Positions 25,385 through 36,769 of a stretch of DNA of 64,000 nucleotides are shown here, in pieces; position 1 is the stretch's first letter; each line of letters starts with the position of its first letter. The notes beneath the pieces were generated by a model that worked only from the letters and a program-made list of their open reading frames with translations, had not been told where the DNA came from and ran no database searches. This DNA is from Taenia hydatigena (taxonomy: Eukaryota; Platyhelminthes; Cestoda; Cyclophyllidea; Taeniidae): the NCBI GenBank assembly GCA_036345935.2, contig JADWOT020000001.1, positions 8,535,046 to 8,599,045 on the forward strand, read 5' to 3'. Both the position numbers and the translations under genes were made by a program.

Positions 25385-25560
25385 TCGAAAAGCCCATTGA
25401 GACACCTTTGAAGGACCCATTAGTGGCTACGCAAAGCACTCCACACAAAACCAGCATCAGCTCTGCTTTGCAAAGCCTGATATCATTACCGCCTTTAACC
25501 TATCTGTTTTTTATCCTCGCATTCACCCTACGCCTCACCGTTCTTGTCACTGTGGAGACT
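25385..25560 (+). repeat. Weak dispersed repeat, copy 2
   Basis: This is the partner of 22985-23130, with GAGACACC, AAGGACCCATTAG, CGCAAAGCAC and TAACCTATCTGT in the same order. The alignment is approximate. Confidence 0.3.
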
Positions 25561-28500
25561 GACTAGGCTACGCCATGGCTCAAGACAGATCCCTCCGATG
25601 TGTCGGGCCTTCACGAGGTTGAGAAAGTAGACAGAAACGTGAGTTATGGCATCTACTATGGGGTATATTGTCTGCCAACGTGATCAAGCAGTCCACGAAA
25701 CAATGCATAGCATCAAATTATGCATCACTACGCCTTTAAAGTCTACTGGAGAAGGGATAGCCAAGCATAATTGATTGGTGCTTAAAGACATGAGGTTCGT
25801 TTATGCTTTGATGCCTCCAAGGCAGTCTAAAATCGTCTGACACTGTGCTCTCTCCTTTCGTGGCTACACCAACCAAAATATCAGTAAGAAATTCACAATT
25901 TTGTAATGCTACCCCAAATCGCTATGGGCAGATGTCTAATGTCAAAGAGTAACTTGTACATGAATGAGTACTGAGTCGCAGAGCCTTGTAGTGACCTTTG
26001 CTCTTTGTAAAGGCAAGAATGTGGTCGAGGTGTTTGCCAACTTTTAATTTTATTCACCGCTTGCAGTGAATTCACTCGCGCATCGTGCCTTGTTTGCAAA
26101 TGACGCATCTGTTTGAAATGTGTGCTGCAATCACAGCAAATAGCTCACCACTAGGTCAGCGATAGAGGAGTCTTCTGTCGTGCATAAAACAGTAACCCTC
26201 TTAGTTGCAAACATGCACTAGATCTCTGGCCATGTGGTCCAAGCCCTTGTACTAGACGCTACCTGGATATCGTCGATTAAATGAGCTTCGTGGGTCTGTG
26301 GAGACAAGATGCCACCCTATCCAAGCCTTGGGCTTCTTTGGTCAACTTCAGCATTCCTAATGTGCTTTCATACTGCCTCTGTTCGTCTTGAGTGATTAAC
26401 TACGCAGAGTCCTTTGCAATCGCCCAATACAGCATTTGCAATCGATCACTCTTATGCCCTCTTCATTTAACTTAAGGGTCTCGATTTTCCATCGCAGTCA
26501 CTTTTACCTAAACTTACCTTAATTCAAGTTGACAATATGCCATGTCTTCTCAAAGCTTACCGTAAATGGGGAGTATACTGTAGCACACCGTCAGTCGCTC
26601 ATCTACCAACTTGAATATTTTTGAAACCGGCCCTACCCTGATGTATCAAGATGACTGATCAGTATGCAACCAACTGTTATTAACTGGTTTGTAAACCGCG
26701 AAAGAGTAATAACTTACTCCAAGAGAATTTATAAATTACTCATGGTAAAATGTAATGATAGTGCAATGTTGTCATAATTTTAGGCGCAATCGCGTTACTT
26801 GGGCAATTTTGTATACGGTATTTTGATAAATTTATCACACCAACAAACCAAACACACGTGTGTATATAAACACGAATGAATTTTGGAAATGTCACATGCA
26901 AGTCTGCATGATTTTTGATTAAACCACCTAAGGTCTCCACACGTGACTTTTAGAGGGTGGTTGAGACGCGGATGTCCATTCCATAACAGTTGCCCATGTT
27001 TAATGCTGAGACGATAAAGAGTGAGCTAAGTCCACGCTTTGAATCGTCACATGCCGAGTTCAAGGCTACAGCAGTGCCAAATTCACCACTCACTCCCAGT
27101 ATTCCTCATCGCTTGCAAGCACAAGGCGTCAGAGCGCAAGGTGGTGTGGGAAGCTGTAAGTCGGTCTGATTTTCGCCAAAGTTGGCTGCCACATTATTGG
27201 GCATAAAAGCAAATCTCAAGGTTTGAAGTCCAGAGGGAGTATAAGGAATACTTAATGGTTTTTAGAGTGGGATCAGCGAACGTTTGCCACAAAGATCAAA
27301 ATTTGAGTCTGAATGTCTTTGTGCAGAATCTAGGCTGGTAGTACTTCAATTAGCACAGTGAGTCCGCCTATTTTAGACTACCGGAAGCTGTGGAGGGATT
27401 TGTCATTCTTGAATGCGTCACCGCATTCAGACATTCAGCATCATATGTGCATCTTATCCTACCCTATTCCAAACTGGCCTCTCCTGCTCTGTCACAAAGC
27501 CTAACAAAGAAGTCATAAATCAACCTACACAGACAAACTTGACTTAACAGCGAATTGCCAAAATTTGTCTCCACATGAGAGCATTGCGTGTAATTTTGGG
27601 ATTTGCTAGGTGAATGAAGTGGATGACGTTGAAGCACAGGATATGACTAGGTAGAGTCACTCGAAAGCTGAGTTTGATGGTGTGATAGAAGTGGGACTTG
27701 AATGTAGAGAATCGGTAGAACCAAATTTTCCTTCATCTGCTTTCATGGTCACCGATTCCTTCTATCTCTTTGGCCATTACCTCAACTATCTTAACCACAA
27801 TTCCCATCACAGCAGAATGCATTGCCTTCTATTCACACCATTTGACTGCCTTATGTTTCGAATTATAGTAGGTCTTTTCGAAAAGTACTCCTTCACTGGC
27901 ATCATAATGGTAATCGCGATTTATAATTTGAACTCGCCATCACATCAACGCGCTCAATTCGCACGCGTATTTGAACTGGCGCATCTTTGAACGCGCCATA
28001 CAGAAAAGGATGTCCCTCGCAAAGTTGTGCGAATGCAATACGACTGTCAGATAAATAAGAGCAATCGTGTGGAAGATCTGAAGTTCTCTTTTTGTTCCCA
28101 CTCAGAGTTGCTAGCATAGAGCGTGGATAAAGGGAATATCCACTGAGAAGTGAAGGTTGGTCTGCAGTAGGACTTCACACGCCAAACAATTGCAGCCATA
28201 AATGCGCGCATTGAAACTAGCCTAAGGCAAGTTACAATACTACAAAGACAAAAATGCGGGTGTGCAAAATATTAAACAGGTCAAAGAATAAGAACTAAAA
28301 GAAGTAGCAGAACAATTAAAGGCAGAGGGGATGTTTTAGGTTGCATTGCTGGAAACCCACGATTTTTTCCATTAGTATCAAACTCACATTGCAAGGTATC
28401 GTGCAGCTGGTGGTGCGTTGGTGAATTCAAACCACATAAATGCCTTACACAAAACCTTAATACATCTTCACTCATTTTCATATGATGTCTTCAATTCTCA

Positions 28501-28619
28501 CCAATTAACTCTCACATTTCCTAGCCAAATGCATACTTTACTGCTTTTCTTATTTTCGATAACCTCTCGGCCACTCCCCACAAGTCATTAAGAGTTTCAG
28601 ATTTTTTATTTATCGGGTG
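25561..28619. other. Unassigned sequence
   Basis: No gene or repeat copy could be supported. The longest frame (27682-27990, plus strand) starts with a non-ATG codon and shows no domain. Confidence 0.4.
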
Positions 28620-28960
28620 TCACAACAAGCACTATCATATACGGATGGAGTAGCACCACAATTCGCGATCGCAAATGTGCACTCCGAGCTGCTAACACTA
28701 CATAAATCGAAGACAGGATTTCGCATTCATAGGGTGACCACATGAACCCACCTGAAGTGCACCAAACGAAAGTTCGTGTGTTCACGTCTTCGTGTCTTCC
28801 TTCTTACCAGCTGCCTACATAGCGTTTCCGTGATTCGCTCCACTAAATGGCTTATATATCGCAAGCTTGATTAAATGGACTTTTGCCACATCCTCTTTTT
28901 CTTTGCACTTTCTCCTCTCCACATGCTACTCATTGGCAAGGATGTAAGTAATGACGTTGC
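28620..28960 (-). repeat. Short copy of the palindrome unit (copy 6)
   Basis: About 300 bp resemble right-arm coordinates 52.98-53.34 kb in the same orientation, with an internal deletion. Landmarks are AATGTGCACTCCGAG..., a GACAGGATTTCGCATT word, and TTTCTTTGCACTT near 28898, which corresponds to TTTCTTTGCTCG at 53.28 kb. It directly adjoins block D at 29.11 kb. Confidence 0.6.
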
Positions 28961-29111
28961 TAAGGTGATCAAACATAATGTGAAAGGAATTGGTGCTCAC
29001 AAGCCCAACCTCAAACTTTTACTTATTTGGGAGCATCGGGATGTAGCTGAGCAAAAAAAAGTAGTTGAATGACTTTTGGAGGAGATAGTAGCTAAGAAGG
29101 GAAGGGTGTGC

Positions 29112-29373
29112 CATCCCCACTGAATAGTGTCCGCGAAGGTGGTGTGCACAAAGAAATCTGCATTACATCGCCTCCTAGTCAGTGCATAATCCATCACGTG
29201 AAAGCCCTGTTTGCAAGACAAGACGATTCCGTATTTTGCCAAAAATTAAAGCAGAATTCACAGCAAAGAGGAGTAGTCTAAGACCGCACCTCTGCTGTTA
29301 TTGGAATAGATTCAGTGAGGCTTGGTTATGTGTGATAGGGCTTCATTTCCTTTTAAGGAGCTGATGGCATCCG
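29112..29373 (-). repeat. Repeat block D, copy 2
   Basis: This is the inverted partner of 15813-16080. It ends 27 bp before block A copy 2, whereas in the other copy these two blocks are 3.3 kb apart with block B and a kelch remnant between them. Confidence 0.8.
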
Positions 29374-29399
29374 TTCTATCACAAAGCTCGTGCATTCTA

Positions 29400-30470
29400 A
29401 TCACTTCTCGCCATTTTCGGTTACATTTGAAGAAAGTACCTCTTTGTAACCAACTCCCAGGCACGTCTTGAAGAAGGATTTAGAAGTCTCATTGGTAAGT
29501 GACCTCTTTCGAGTGAATTCAATCAACCCATACAAAGCGCGACCCCACTGCACCACTGGCCATTGGCCAAAGCATCCAACACTTAATACGCCTATTCGCA
29601 CTAACATAAAACCAAAGCGCAATCTCCCAAACAATTTACTTGCCCGGAGCCACTTAGTCGCACCTTTCGAATCTTGAGCAAATCATTCACGAGATCATAC
29701 AGAACGGCCTAAGCAACGAATTCAACCATCGGCTTCGTTGCGCGTGCTCAGCTTCGACAAAATTCACATTTGAACATTGTTGACTACATCTGCGAACAAA
29801 GAGCAGTAGTGGGTTTACTCCCCCACAATTTTCACAAAACAGAGATTATCCGAGTGCTGGCATTGAAGCGTGTTAGCTTCGCATCGAGGTGAGTCACACC
29901 AACAGCTCCGCACTTGATAAATGGCAGTCACAAAACCCTCAGTGGAGTGCCACTAACAGCCCTCGAAATTGTGTTGTTGGACGTGCAGCCTAATTTCACT
30001 CCACCTCTCCCTGGTCATCGCAGTGATTTCACTGTTCTACTGATAGCAATGAAAGATGTCATTTTTGCGATTTGTCGATTACGCAGTCACGTTATAGTCC
30101 TTTGTGATTGAATGCATCACAGTCAGCCTTGCTTGGCCATAATGTTCTGTTCAGTGCGTCCCAACATGGAGACAACCTTTGTCTAGACTGATGAACTGAT
30201 TTTCCATAAGAAGAAACGAGTTGGATTTAAAAAAAACAACGCTTGAAGTATCATCATTAGTGCCGATTTGCTACACGATTTGGAGGAAAAGCTGCCACCC
30301 TGAAAGAGTTAAATGACGTAAAGGTACTACTGACTTGTTATAAGTAGCACCTGTGTGAGCTGCTCACTGCCACACAATCGATGGAGTTCAACCGACCAGC
30401 GCAAATATGCAGAAAATTGCCAAACCTCCTCCACTGCGTCCAACATGTGCATACAATTATTGGCAAGGCG
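29400..30470 (-). repeat. Repeat block A, copy 2
   Basis: This is the inverted partner of 11472-12512 over its full length. Landmarks are TGCATACAATTATTGGCAAG near 30450 and GGCCATTGGCCAAAGCATCC near 29560. The border with block D, at 29373-29400, is the junction of interest. Confidence 0.85.
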
Positions 30471-32126
30471 AGCTTTTCCTACCCTACCTAGTCTACCTCC
30501 GGCAGGGATCGTATAATCCGCAAATGACCAGTTCGTCTCCACATTACGCTCAAGAGCTCTTTCACCAAACAGTTCAAGTTTAAGGGAAGAAGCGTAAAAG
30601 TTGACTGCGACTTGATTATCGCTTTGGTAAGAGATTCACGAAGTCAGAATAGCACGAAATCGAAACTCGCTTACACCTCAGGGATCATGAGAACCATTAA
30701 ACACAAATAATCGCGAATACCGACCGCTCTTTCACCACGTGGTTCATTCAAACGATCCTTCCCTTCCCTTCTACCAAACTTACTATGCGCAAATTGGCTA
30801 CTTCTAGACATCTTTCTTACATGCTAGGACGAGGGCGTCTTGGGCTCAGGAGAACGACTACGTTGGTCCACGACCAGATTACAAGTTGTCCTCCCGCCTC
30901 TCGCCCACAAGCACATTCAATGTACATTTGTAATAATATTTTCGGAAGTTTTCAGTGATTTGTAGAAAGTCTGCAAGGAATGCAGGTGCATTAGTCAATT
31001 AATTACTTGCAAAGAGCCTCCAAATCGCGCATTTCGCAGTACCCCTTCAATTATATAAACATGATTCCGTCTTACTAGGCCACATGGGTTCGACAAATCG
31101 TTCATAGCACCAAGTGGGGACGGCAAGGAATGTAGATTGTCCCAAGTGAATCACTTGAAGTCAAGACCAAAGCAGACATAACGCTCGACCAAAATAAATA
31201 CATTGGACAAACAGAAGAGACTGCGGCCACCTCCTCCGGCGAAGACAACATTGCCAAACATGCCGTCTCAACCGAAACTGAGAGTTAAGTCAACTACAGA
31301 TGCAGTACATGGGAAGTTTCAAAAGCATAATCTACCAACTTGTAAAAGCACCTGTCGCCTGTGCACTCATTTGGACACTCGATACCAACAAATGCAGCAA
31401 GTGAAGAAAGCACAACATGGCAAAGCTAAAGGAGAATAAGATGCTTCAGCAACCATCAAAGCCGGCACATGGCGAGCAATGTCGGCCGCTCCAAAACTAC
31501 CTTGGCATTTATCAGTGATTTGATACAGGTCAGAGAGCATTTGGAGGTTCGTCTTCACAACCACCACGACTAAAAGATGAGATTGAAATTGGCAAACAGC
31601 TTCCCTTCGGAGATTTAAAATACAGCTGACTGAACACTTTGATTTTCAAACTGAAAATCAACCATGGCAATTGCTTTCTCAGAATGCAATACACAAATCC
31701 TTCAAAGTAGGCAAATACTGGCCGATGATTGACAAGTTGTAGGCACATTGTGGTAAGCACACGCTAGTCACAACCTTTCAACGCAAAAAAGACAACCGAC
31801 AATTTCCATTCCCTACCAAGGTCAATCCCACACTGACAAAACTTGAAGCAAACAATGGGCAAAAACAAACGGGACCAAAGCAGTGAAAAAGGTATGTACG
31901 TGATCAGTCCCAAGCCACATACACTGACATCTGACCCTCCCCTACCACACAAAATGCACTCATCTCAGCCTCGCAATCCAAAACAATCCCAAAAGTAGTG
32001 AGCTTATATTTCAAATACAGACGATTTCCTATTGACTCGCCCTCATCTGCTGATCAGTTAGACTCGCGTTCAGTGTCTGCGGCTGGCGTTGTCTACAAAT
32101 GGAACCAACTCATTAATATTTCTAAG
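30471..32126. other. Unassigned sequence
   Basis: No supported gene was found. A basic proline- and lysine-rich 78-codon frame (31203-31439, plus) has no recognisable domain and begins with a non-ATG codon. Confidence 0.35.
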
Positions 32127-32247
32127 AGACTAGACAGCTGCATCGGAGTCGACTGGGTTGGCAGTACCTTAGCACACCTGGAACAAATCAACCTCCTCCA
32201 ACATCCACAATCCAACCACGAGCCTCACCGATGGACACGCTGTGCAC
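32127..32247 (+). pseudogene. Damaged copy of a 40-codon exon
   Basis: The acceptor TTCTAAG and donor GTAAGC flank 121 nt that match the 120-nt exon at 57808-57927 in opposite orientation. The first half reads RLDSCIGVDWVGSTLAHLEQ in the shared frame. One extra base after the codons for QIN shifts the rest out of frame; allowing for it, the second half again resembles the partner and reaches the donor. Upstream and downstream sequence is not conserved, so only the exon and its immediate splice sites are shared. The gene family is not recognised. Confidence 0.6.
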
Positions 32248-32432
32248 GTAAGCACCGTGACCTCTAATCTGCAATCATCTTCAGGCAATCTCAAAACACG
32301 CGACTAATCCATGAGCACTGTCAAATAATTTAAAACGCAATCCATCAAATGACTTGATCAGAGGAATCAATGCCATATCGAACAGACGAAACCAAATTCG
32401 ATGAGTTTGCAAATGAAGCCATATTTAGTGCA

Positions 32433-33071
32433 TCAATACAAAAATGATACGTGAACGAAGAAAATAAAACGATGAAGGACAAATGATGGATGACTGCGTG
32501 AACAGGGACAAAAATTGTTATGAAGTAGCTGAGCATTTAGTGTTGTGAGTGGATAAATAGGAGAGCGATAAAAGTTTAAAAAAAGTAGGGGGCAGAAGAC
32601 GACAGTCATCACTAAGAACTCAGCCACCATCGCCTCCAATTCCGTGGCGATGACCCGAGCCCCATTAAGGCTCTTCCCCATTTCTGTCAGCCCCACTTCC
32701 TTCACCGCCGAGGTAGGCCCTTCGCCACCTAACCGTACGTAACCTGCAGTGTTGCGTTCCACGATGACGCGAAGGAGACTGAGCTATCCAGGAGATCGTC
32801 AGCCGTCTCTGGGTTCGTGGTCGCCAAGATAATGCTGCAGCAACAGCCTCAACTTGGAAGAAGGGTGTAGGTTCAACAATGCGTTGTCGACCACTGCCTT
32901 TGCCGCATGACGTTCCTTGTCGGTAAGGAGAGTAGGTTCATAGTGAAGTGGAAATGAATGGTTAACGGAGCATGGAGGCATTATGTGAAGGAAGCAACTG
33001 AGCAGATGATAATATTTCACAATGAGACAGCAAAAAGCGGTTGTAAACTTAAAACCAATGATAACAACCAA
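32433..33071 (-). pseudogene. Degenerate coding sequence with two stops
   Basis: One minus-strand frame looks coding on both sides of two close stop codons (TGA near 32799 and TAG near 32784). The first part includes LTDKERHAAKAVVDNALLNL and SSKLRLLLQHYLGDHEP. The second includes RVIVERNTAGYVRLGGEGPT and SAVKEVGLTEMGKSLNGARV. No intron with GT-AG borders removes the stops. It therefore looks like a decayed gene fragment, or a gene damaged by sequence error. The family is not recognised. Confidence 0.35.
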
Positions 33072-33309
33072 AAACTAACAAAAAAGCATTTCTAAGTTAA
33101 GCACCATGGAGCGATCGACATCTGCGCAGAAATCACATCACGCAGACACTCCGTCGAACTTGGGGCACACGGCAGCTCCGCATTCGCACTTCACCTCCTC
33201 ACTACGTAACAGTCAGATTCAGCGTTTTTTAATTCGGTCTTAATGAGAGAGGGTGGGACCAAATAGACGTCGAAAGCACTTTGGATCGCCCATACCTATT
33301 TATTCATCA

Positions 33310-33840
33310 CTTTTTCTGTTGTGAACAAATACAACAATCTAGCCAACAGGATGAGCGCAAATCACAGTCACTTGTGGACAAACACAACAAAGTTGTTCAC
33401 ACAATGAGCGCAAATCGCAGTGACTTGTGTACAAATAGAACAAATTAGCCTAAATAATGACGAGCAAAAATCGCATTCTCGGGCACATCAATACAACAAA
33501 ATTGCCCATACAATGAGCGCAAATCGCAATCACTTGTGAACAAATAAAACAATCTAGCCCACACGTGAGCGCAAATCACAGTCTCGTGTGGACAAACACA
33601 ACGAAATTGACTACAGATTGCGCGAATATCGCAGTCTCGTGTAGCCTAATACACCATTATTCCTTATGGAAGGGTGCAAAAATTGCTGCCCCGTGTCGAT
33701 TAATACTACAAAAGTGTCCACATAAGGAGGGAAAATCGCAGTTTTGTGTAGATCGATAGTACAAAAGTGTCTAGGGGAGCGAAAATCGCATTCTTGTGTA
33801 GATCAGTACCAAAAATTGCATTCAGTGTGAACCAAATTCG
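33310..33840 (+). repeat. Minisatellite, unit about 53 bp, about ten copies
   Basis: The word GAGCGCAAATC or a variant recurs at about 33353, 33406, 33462, 33515, 33567, 33617, 33671, 33727 and 33777, that is every 50-56 bp. Each unit continues with CGCAGTCTCGTGTGGACAAA, then a TACAACAAA-like word and a TTGCCCACA-like word. The first units share an ACAATCTAGCC or AAATTGCCC end; the last three are more diverged and use AGTACAAAAGTGTC instead. No long open frame runs through the array. Confidence 0.9.
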
Positions 33841-34440
33841 TAGTCTCCGCCCTACGGGCTTTGTCGACTTGCTCGTACTCAATGCAAGCAACAATGATGC
33901 AAAAAGGCGCCTAAATAACCGGATTTTTTCTACATAGCAGAAAATAGATGTACTCTTAGAACATCACTCCATCCATGTTAGTCTTAACAGGTACATCACA
34001 GCTCTGACTTTCCATTTCTTTTATCGATCAGAAACTATTTTGCACGACATAAATGCAGCCATTTACCAGGTAAACTCCTACATGCTTTTCCCTGCTCTAA
34101 CCCCACCTTGTATGCTAATAGCACCCTAAATCAGTCAATTATAAAAAAACACACGAATAATGCTTTCAAGAAGGGGCATTAGGCCTATTTCCAACAATCA
34201 GCACATCAAACACATAACGTTGGTAAGTAGGGAGTTAACACTTACTGTAGCTCCTACCAGGCGACACAATCACCAAGACCTCTGCCGCACTCACAGCAGA
34301 GATTAGGGACGAGAAAAAGATCAAGTTTGTGACACCTGGAGTCCCACCAAGGACACAACCTTCTAGGCGTTCGCCTTCACGCACATACTCGATGCCCCAA
34401 GACTGCGGTTCTCCGCCTCATGGAAGGAGTGCCAAATAAA

Positions 34441-35334
34441 TTACACGTTGTCAAATTGGGCAGCAAGTCTCGTGATGAAAGAGTGAGAAGTCTTCCGAAG
34501 CACCAATGACTGCGCAAAATAGGGGAGACATTTACCATATCCTTTGCAACTAAAAACGGAGTGTGATAACCTTTCTCAAAAGCGAAGAAATTGTCGCCAT
34601 ACACGGAAGTCACCCCAACACTTCAACCAACATAGCCACTTTTGCCACAGCATTGATCAGCTGCTGCCGGTGACATGTGATTTGTCCTGAGAGAAAGCAA
34701 ATCGCCACATAAAAAGGCTTAAATGACCTCACGGAGCGAAAGCAAGACATTAGCTCATGATTTTGGCATTTCCGAGTTCATGTTATTTCGCATCTCCTCT
34801 CACATCGATGCTGAGACGATCTCTAGTATTATGCCATCACTCGGTGAAAAGATGGACGGGTTACACCCCAATCGGTTTGCCACCTTCGCAAGAATCGAGA
34901 TTCTTCATTCATTCACTGAAGTCAACATGCAATATTTTATTACCAACTGCCACTAAAGCCAAAAATTTCTCTTTATCGACTACAGCAAGGGAAGGGAAGT
35001 CCTAAAGAACACCATCTGATAAGTGGACTCTCACAATCAACCACTAAAATGACTTAAATGCAGCTTTTAGCACAGTAGCGCGCCAGAGACTGAAATTTTG
35101 GTAGAAGTCCACATCACACAACCGCTAAATTGTCTTTCCTTGGCTTAATTTTGTGGTTCCCCCAATAATTATCATGAGATTACGAACCTTACCACTGATT
35201 CGTACACAATGGTTCGACCGTCCTCAAGTGGCGAACCCGCCGATTCGATATGCAATTTATCACCACAAATAAAGCACTGATAACTAATAACAGGAAAATC
35301 TGATCGCCCACATTTCGTCATAATTCGAAAAAGA
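34441..35334 (-). CDS. Candidate multi-exon gene 3' end, unknown product
   Basis: Three minus-strand pieces could belong together. A 142-nt exon (35193-35334) lies between GTGTCAAG and GTAAGG and reads FRIMTKCGRSDFPV, CFICGDKLHIESAG and DGRTIVYESV. A second piece (about 34536-34620) reads YGDNFFAFEKGYHTPFLVAK and ends at GATATG before GTAAAT. The last piece (34441-34509) follows TTGCGCAG and reads SLVLRKTSHSFITRLAAQFD plus NV before TAA. The join between the last two is in phase across an intron of 26 nt, which is extremely short. A further pyrimidine-AG site near 34700 opens QQLINAVAKVAMLVEVLG. The chain between the 35.2-kb and 34.6-kb pieces is not resolved. The family is not recognised, and a degenerate copy is possible. 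Confidence 0.3.
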
Positions 35335-35909
35335 CTTGACACAGCCAAATACAGCACACACCATCCTGGTGCAAAATTCCACGTCAGCATTTAATCAAAT
35401 ACGTTTACATAATTCAAGCATTTCACTAACGACGAATTCAGCAAGCCTCAAAAGTCGCTATCAACGTAAGCATGTCAAAATCACAAGTTCACTTATGCGT
35501 ATGCATAGAGTAAGTCAAAAATTTCCAAAATAGATACTCACATACCCGAACTCGCCGGCGCAAATTTAAACCAGGCACAGCAACGACCACACCAAACCCG
35601 ACATTTCATATAGACCGCTGAATACACGGCAGGGTATTGGACATGAAAAAAGCAAAGTAATTGACAGAGATATTTTTTCAACTTTGCATATTGCAATTAA
35701 AAAGGCTTATTAACCAACGTCAAAATACTAGGTAGAAATTTTGCTAACAAGGATTATATTAGGGCACTTGCACGGGGCTTTATATAGGATTTTAGTCCCA
35801 ATAATTCGTATTGCACAGGTCTGTCAAGAACAAGTCTTTTTCTAGATTCTCATTGCTAGTAATTTGATTTTTGTGTAAATTTTGGCTGCTTTTAGCATTG
35901 TAATAGTGT

Positions 35910-36550
35910 GGTACTCATGCTTTAGCGTCCCGAGGCTTCCTTGAAGACAAAAGAAGGCAGAATGCTAGAGTAGAATATATATGCATTGAACGGACAGAAG
36001 GAAACAAGCTCCTGGCATAGTCTAGAGGCTAGCCTTTGCAGCTAGGACAATGTTGCCACCTCTCTGTGACCCTGACCGAAACCGATAGTTCAAACAAACA
36101 AAATATTACACATGTTTCTTTAACCGCATCTTTTAGGCGAATGGCAGGAACACAGGGCGTATGCCCCGCGCCGACAATGACCATCGAGTAACTTGCTATT
36201 AAAACGCTATTAATCCACGTTTTGTATAGGACAGTAAATGTGTCTCAGAACAATTAACTTTCTCGTATTAGGCATGGACGCAGAGGTGGGGAGGCGAATG
36301 AAGAAATCCCTGCAAATGTAGCCTATGTGAATAACGTACGGAGGATCGAGAACACTGTCATTAAAATACTTTGTTTGGTTAGACTACGTGTTTCAGTCAG
36401 GTTGACAGAGGTTGCCATATTGCCCTAGCTGCGTAGGCTGGCCCCCGAGCCATGCCAGCACTGATTCCCCTCTGTCTGTTCAATTTATGTATTCTAACCT
36501 AGTATCCTCCTTTTTTGCCTTCAATGGAGCCTTTGGGATGCTACAGTCAG
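35910..36550. repeat. Foldback (inverted) repeat with loop
   Basis: 35910-36110 and 36360-36550 are imperfect reverse complements. Paired words include TGACCCTGACCGAAAC with TTTCAGTCAGGTTGACAG, CAGCTAGGACAATGTTGCC with TTGCCATATTGCCCTAGCTG, and GAACGGACAGAAGG with CTGTCTGTTCAA. The loop is about 250 bp. A weaker third, direct-orientation relative of the 36.36-36.47 kb arm lies around 36660-36760 (GGGTGGGCTGGCCTCTAGG). No open frame or terminal duplication was identified. Confidence 0.65.
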
Positions 36551-36769
36551 CCTGTGAACAATGAAGGACCCAGCTAGGTGTTTATGTGCAAATCAGACAA
36601 CATGTCGTTACAATTCAACATAGCAATAAAATATTTAGCAAAAGAATTTTTGCAGTTGTTGTCTGTCTAGCTCTAAGTCTTATCTACGGTCACTTGGATG
36701 GTCCTTGTACCTTCGTCGGGTGGGCTGGCCTCTAGGTCACGCTAGTTGCTCCAATCATTTTCAGGCGTC

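Noticed and set aside
33310..33840. CRISPR-like regular repeats
   Set aside because: The whole 53-bp unit repeats with gradual divergence; there are no unique spacers of fixed length between identical repeats, and the surroundings are eukaryotic.
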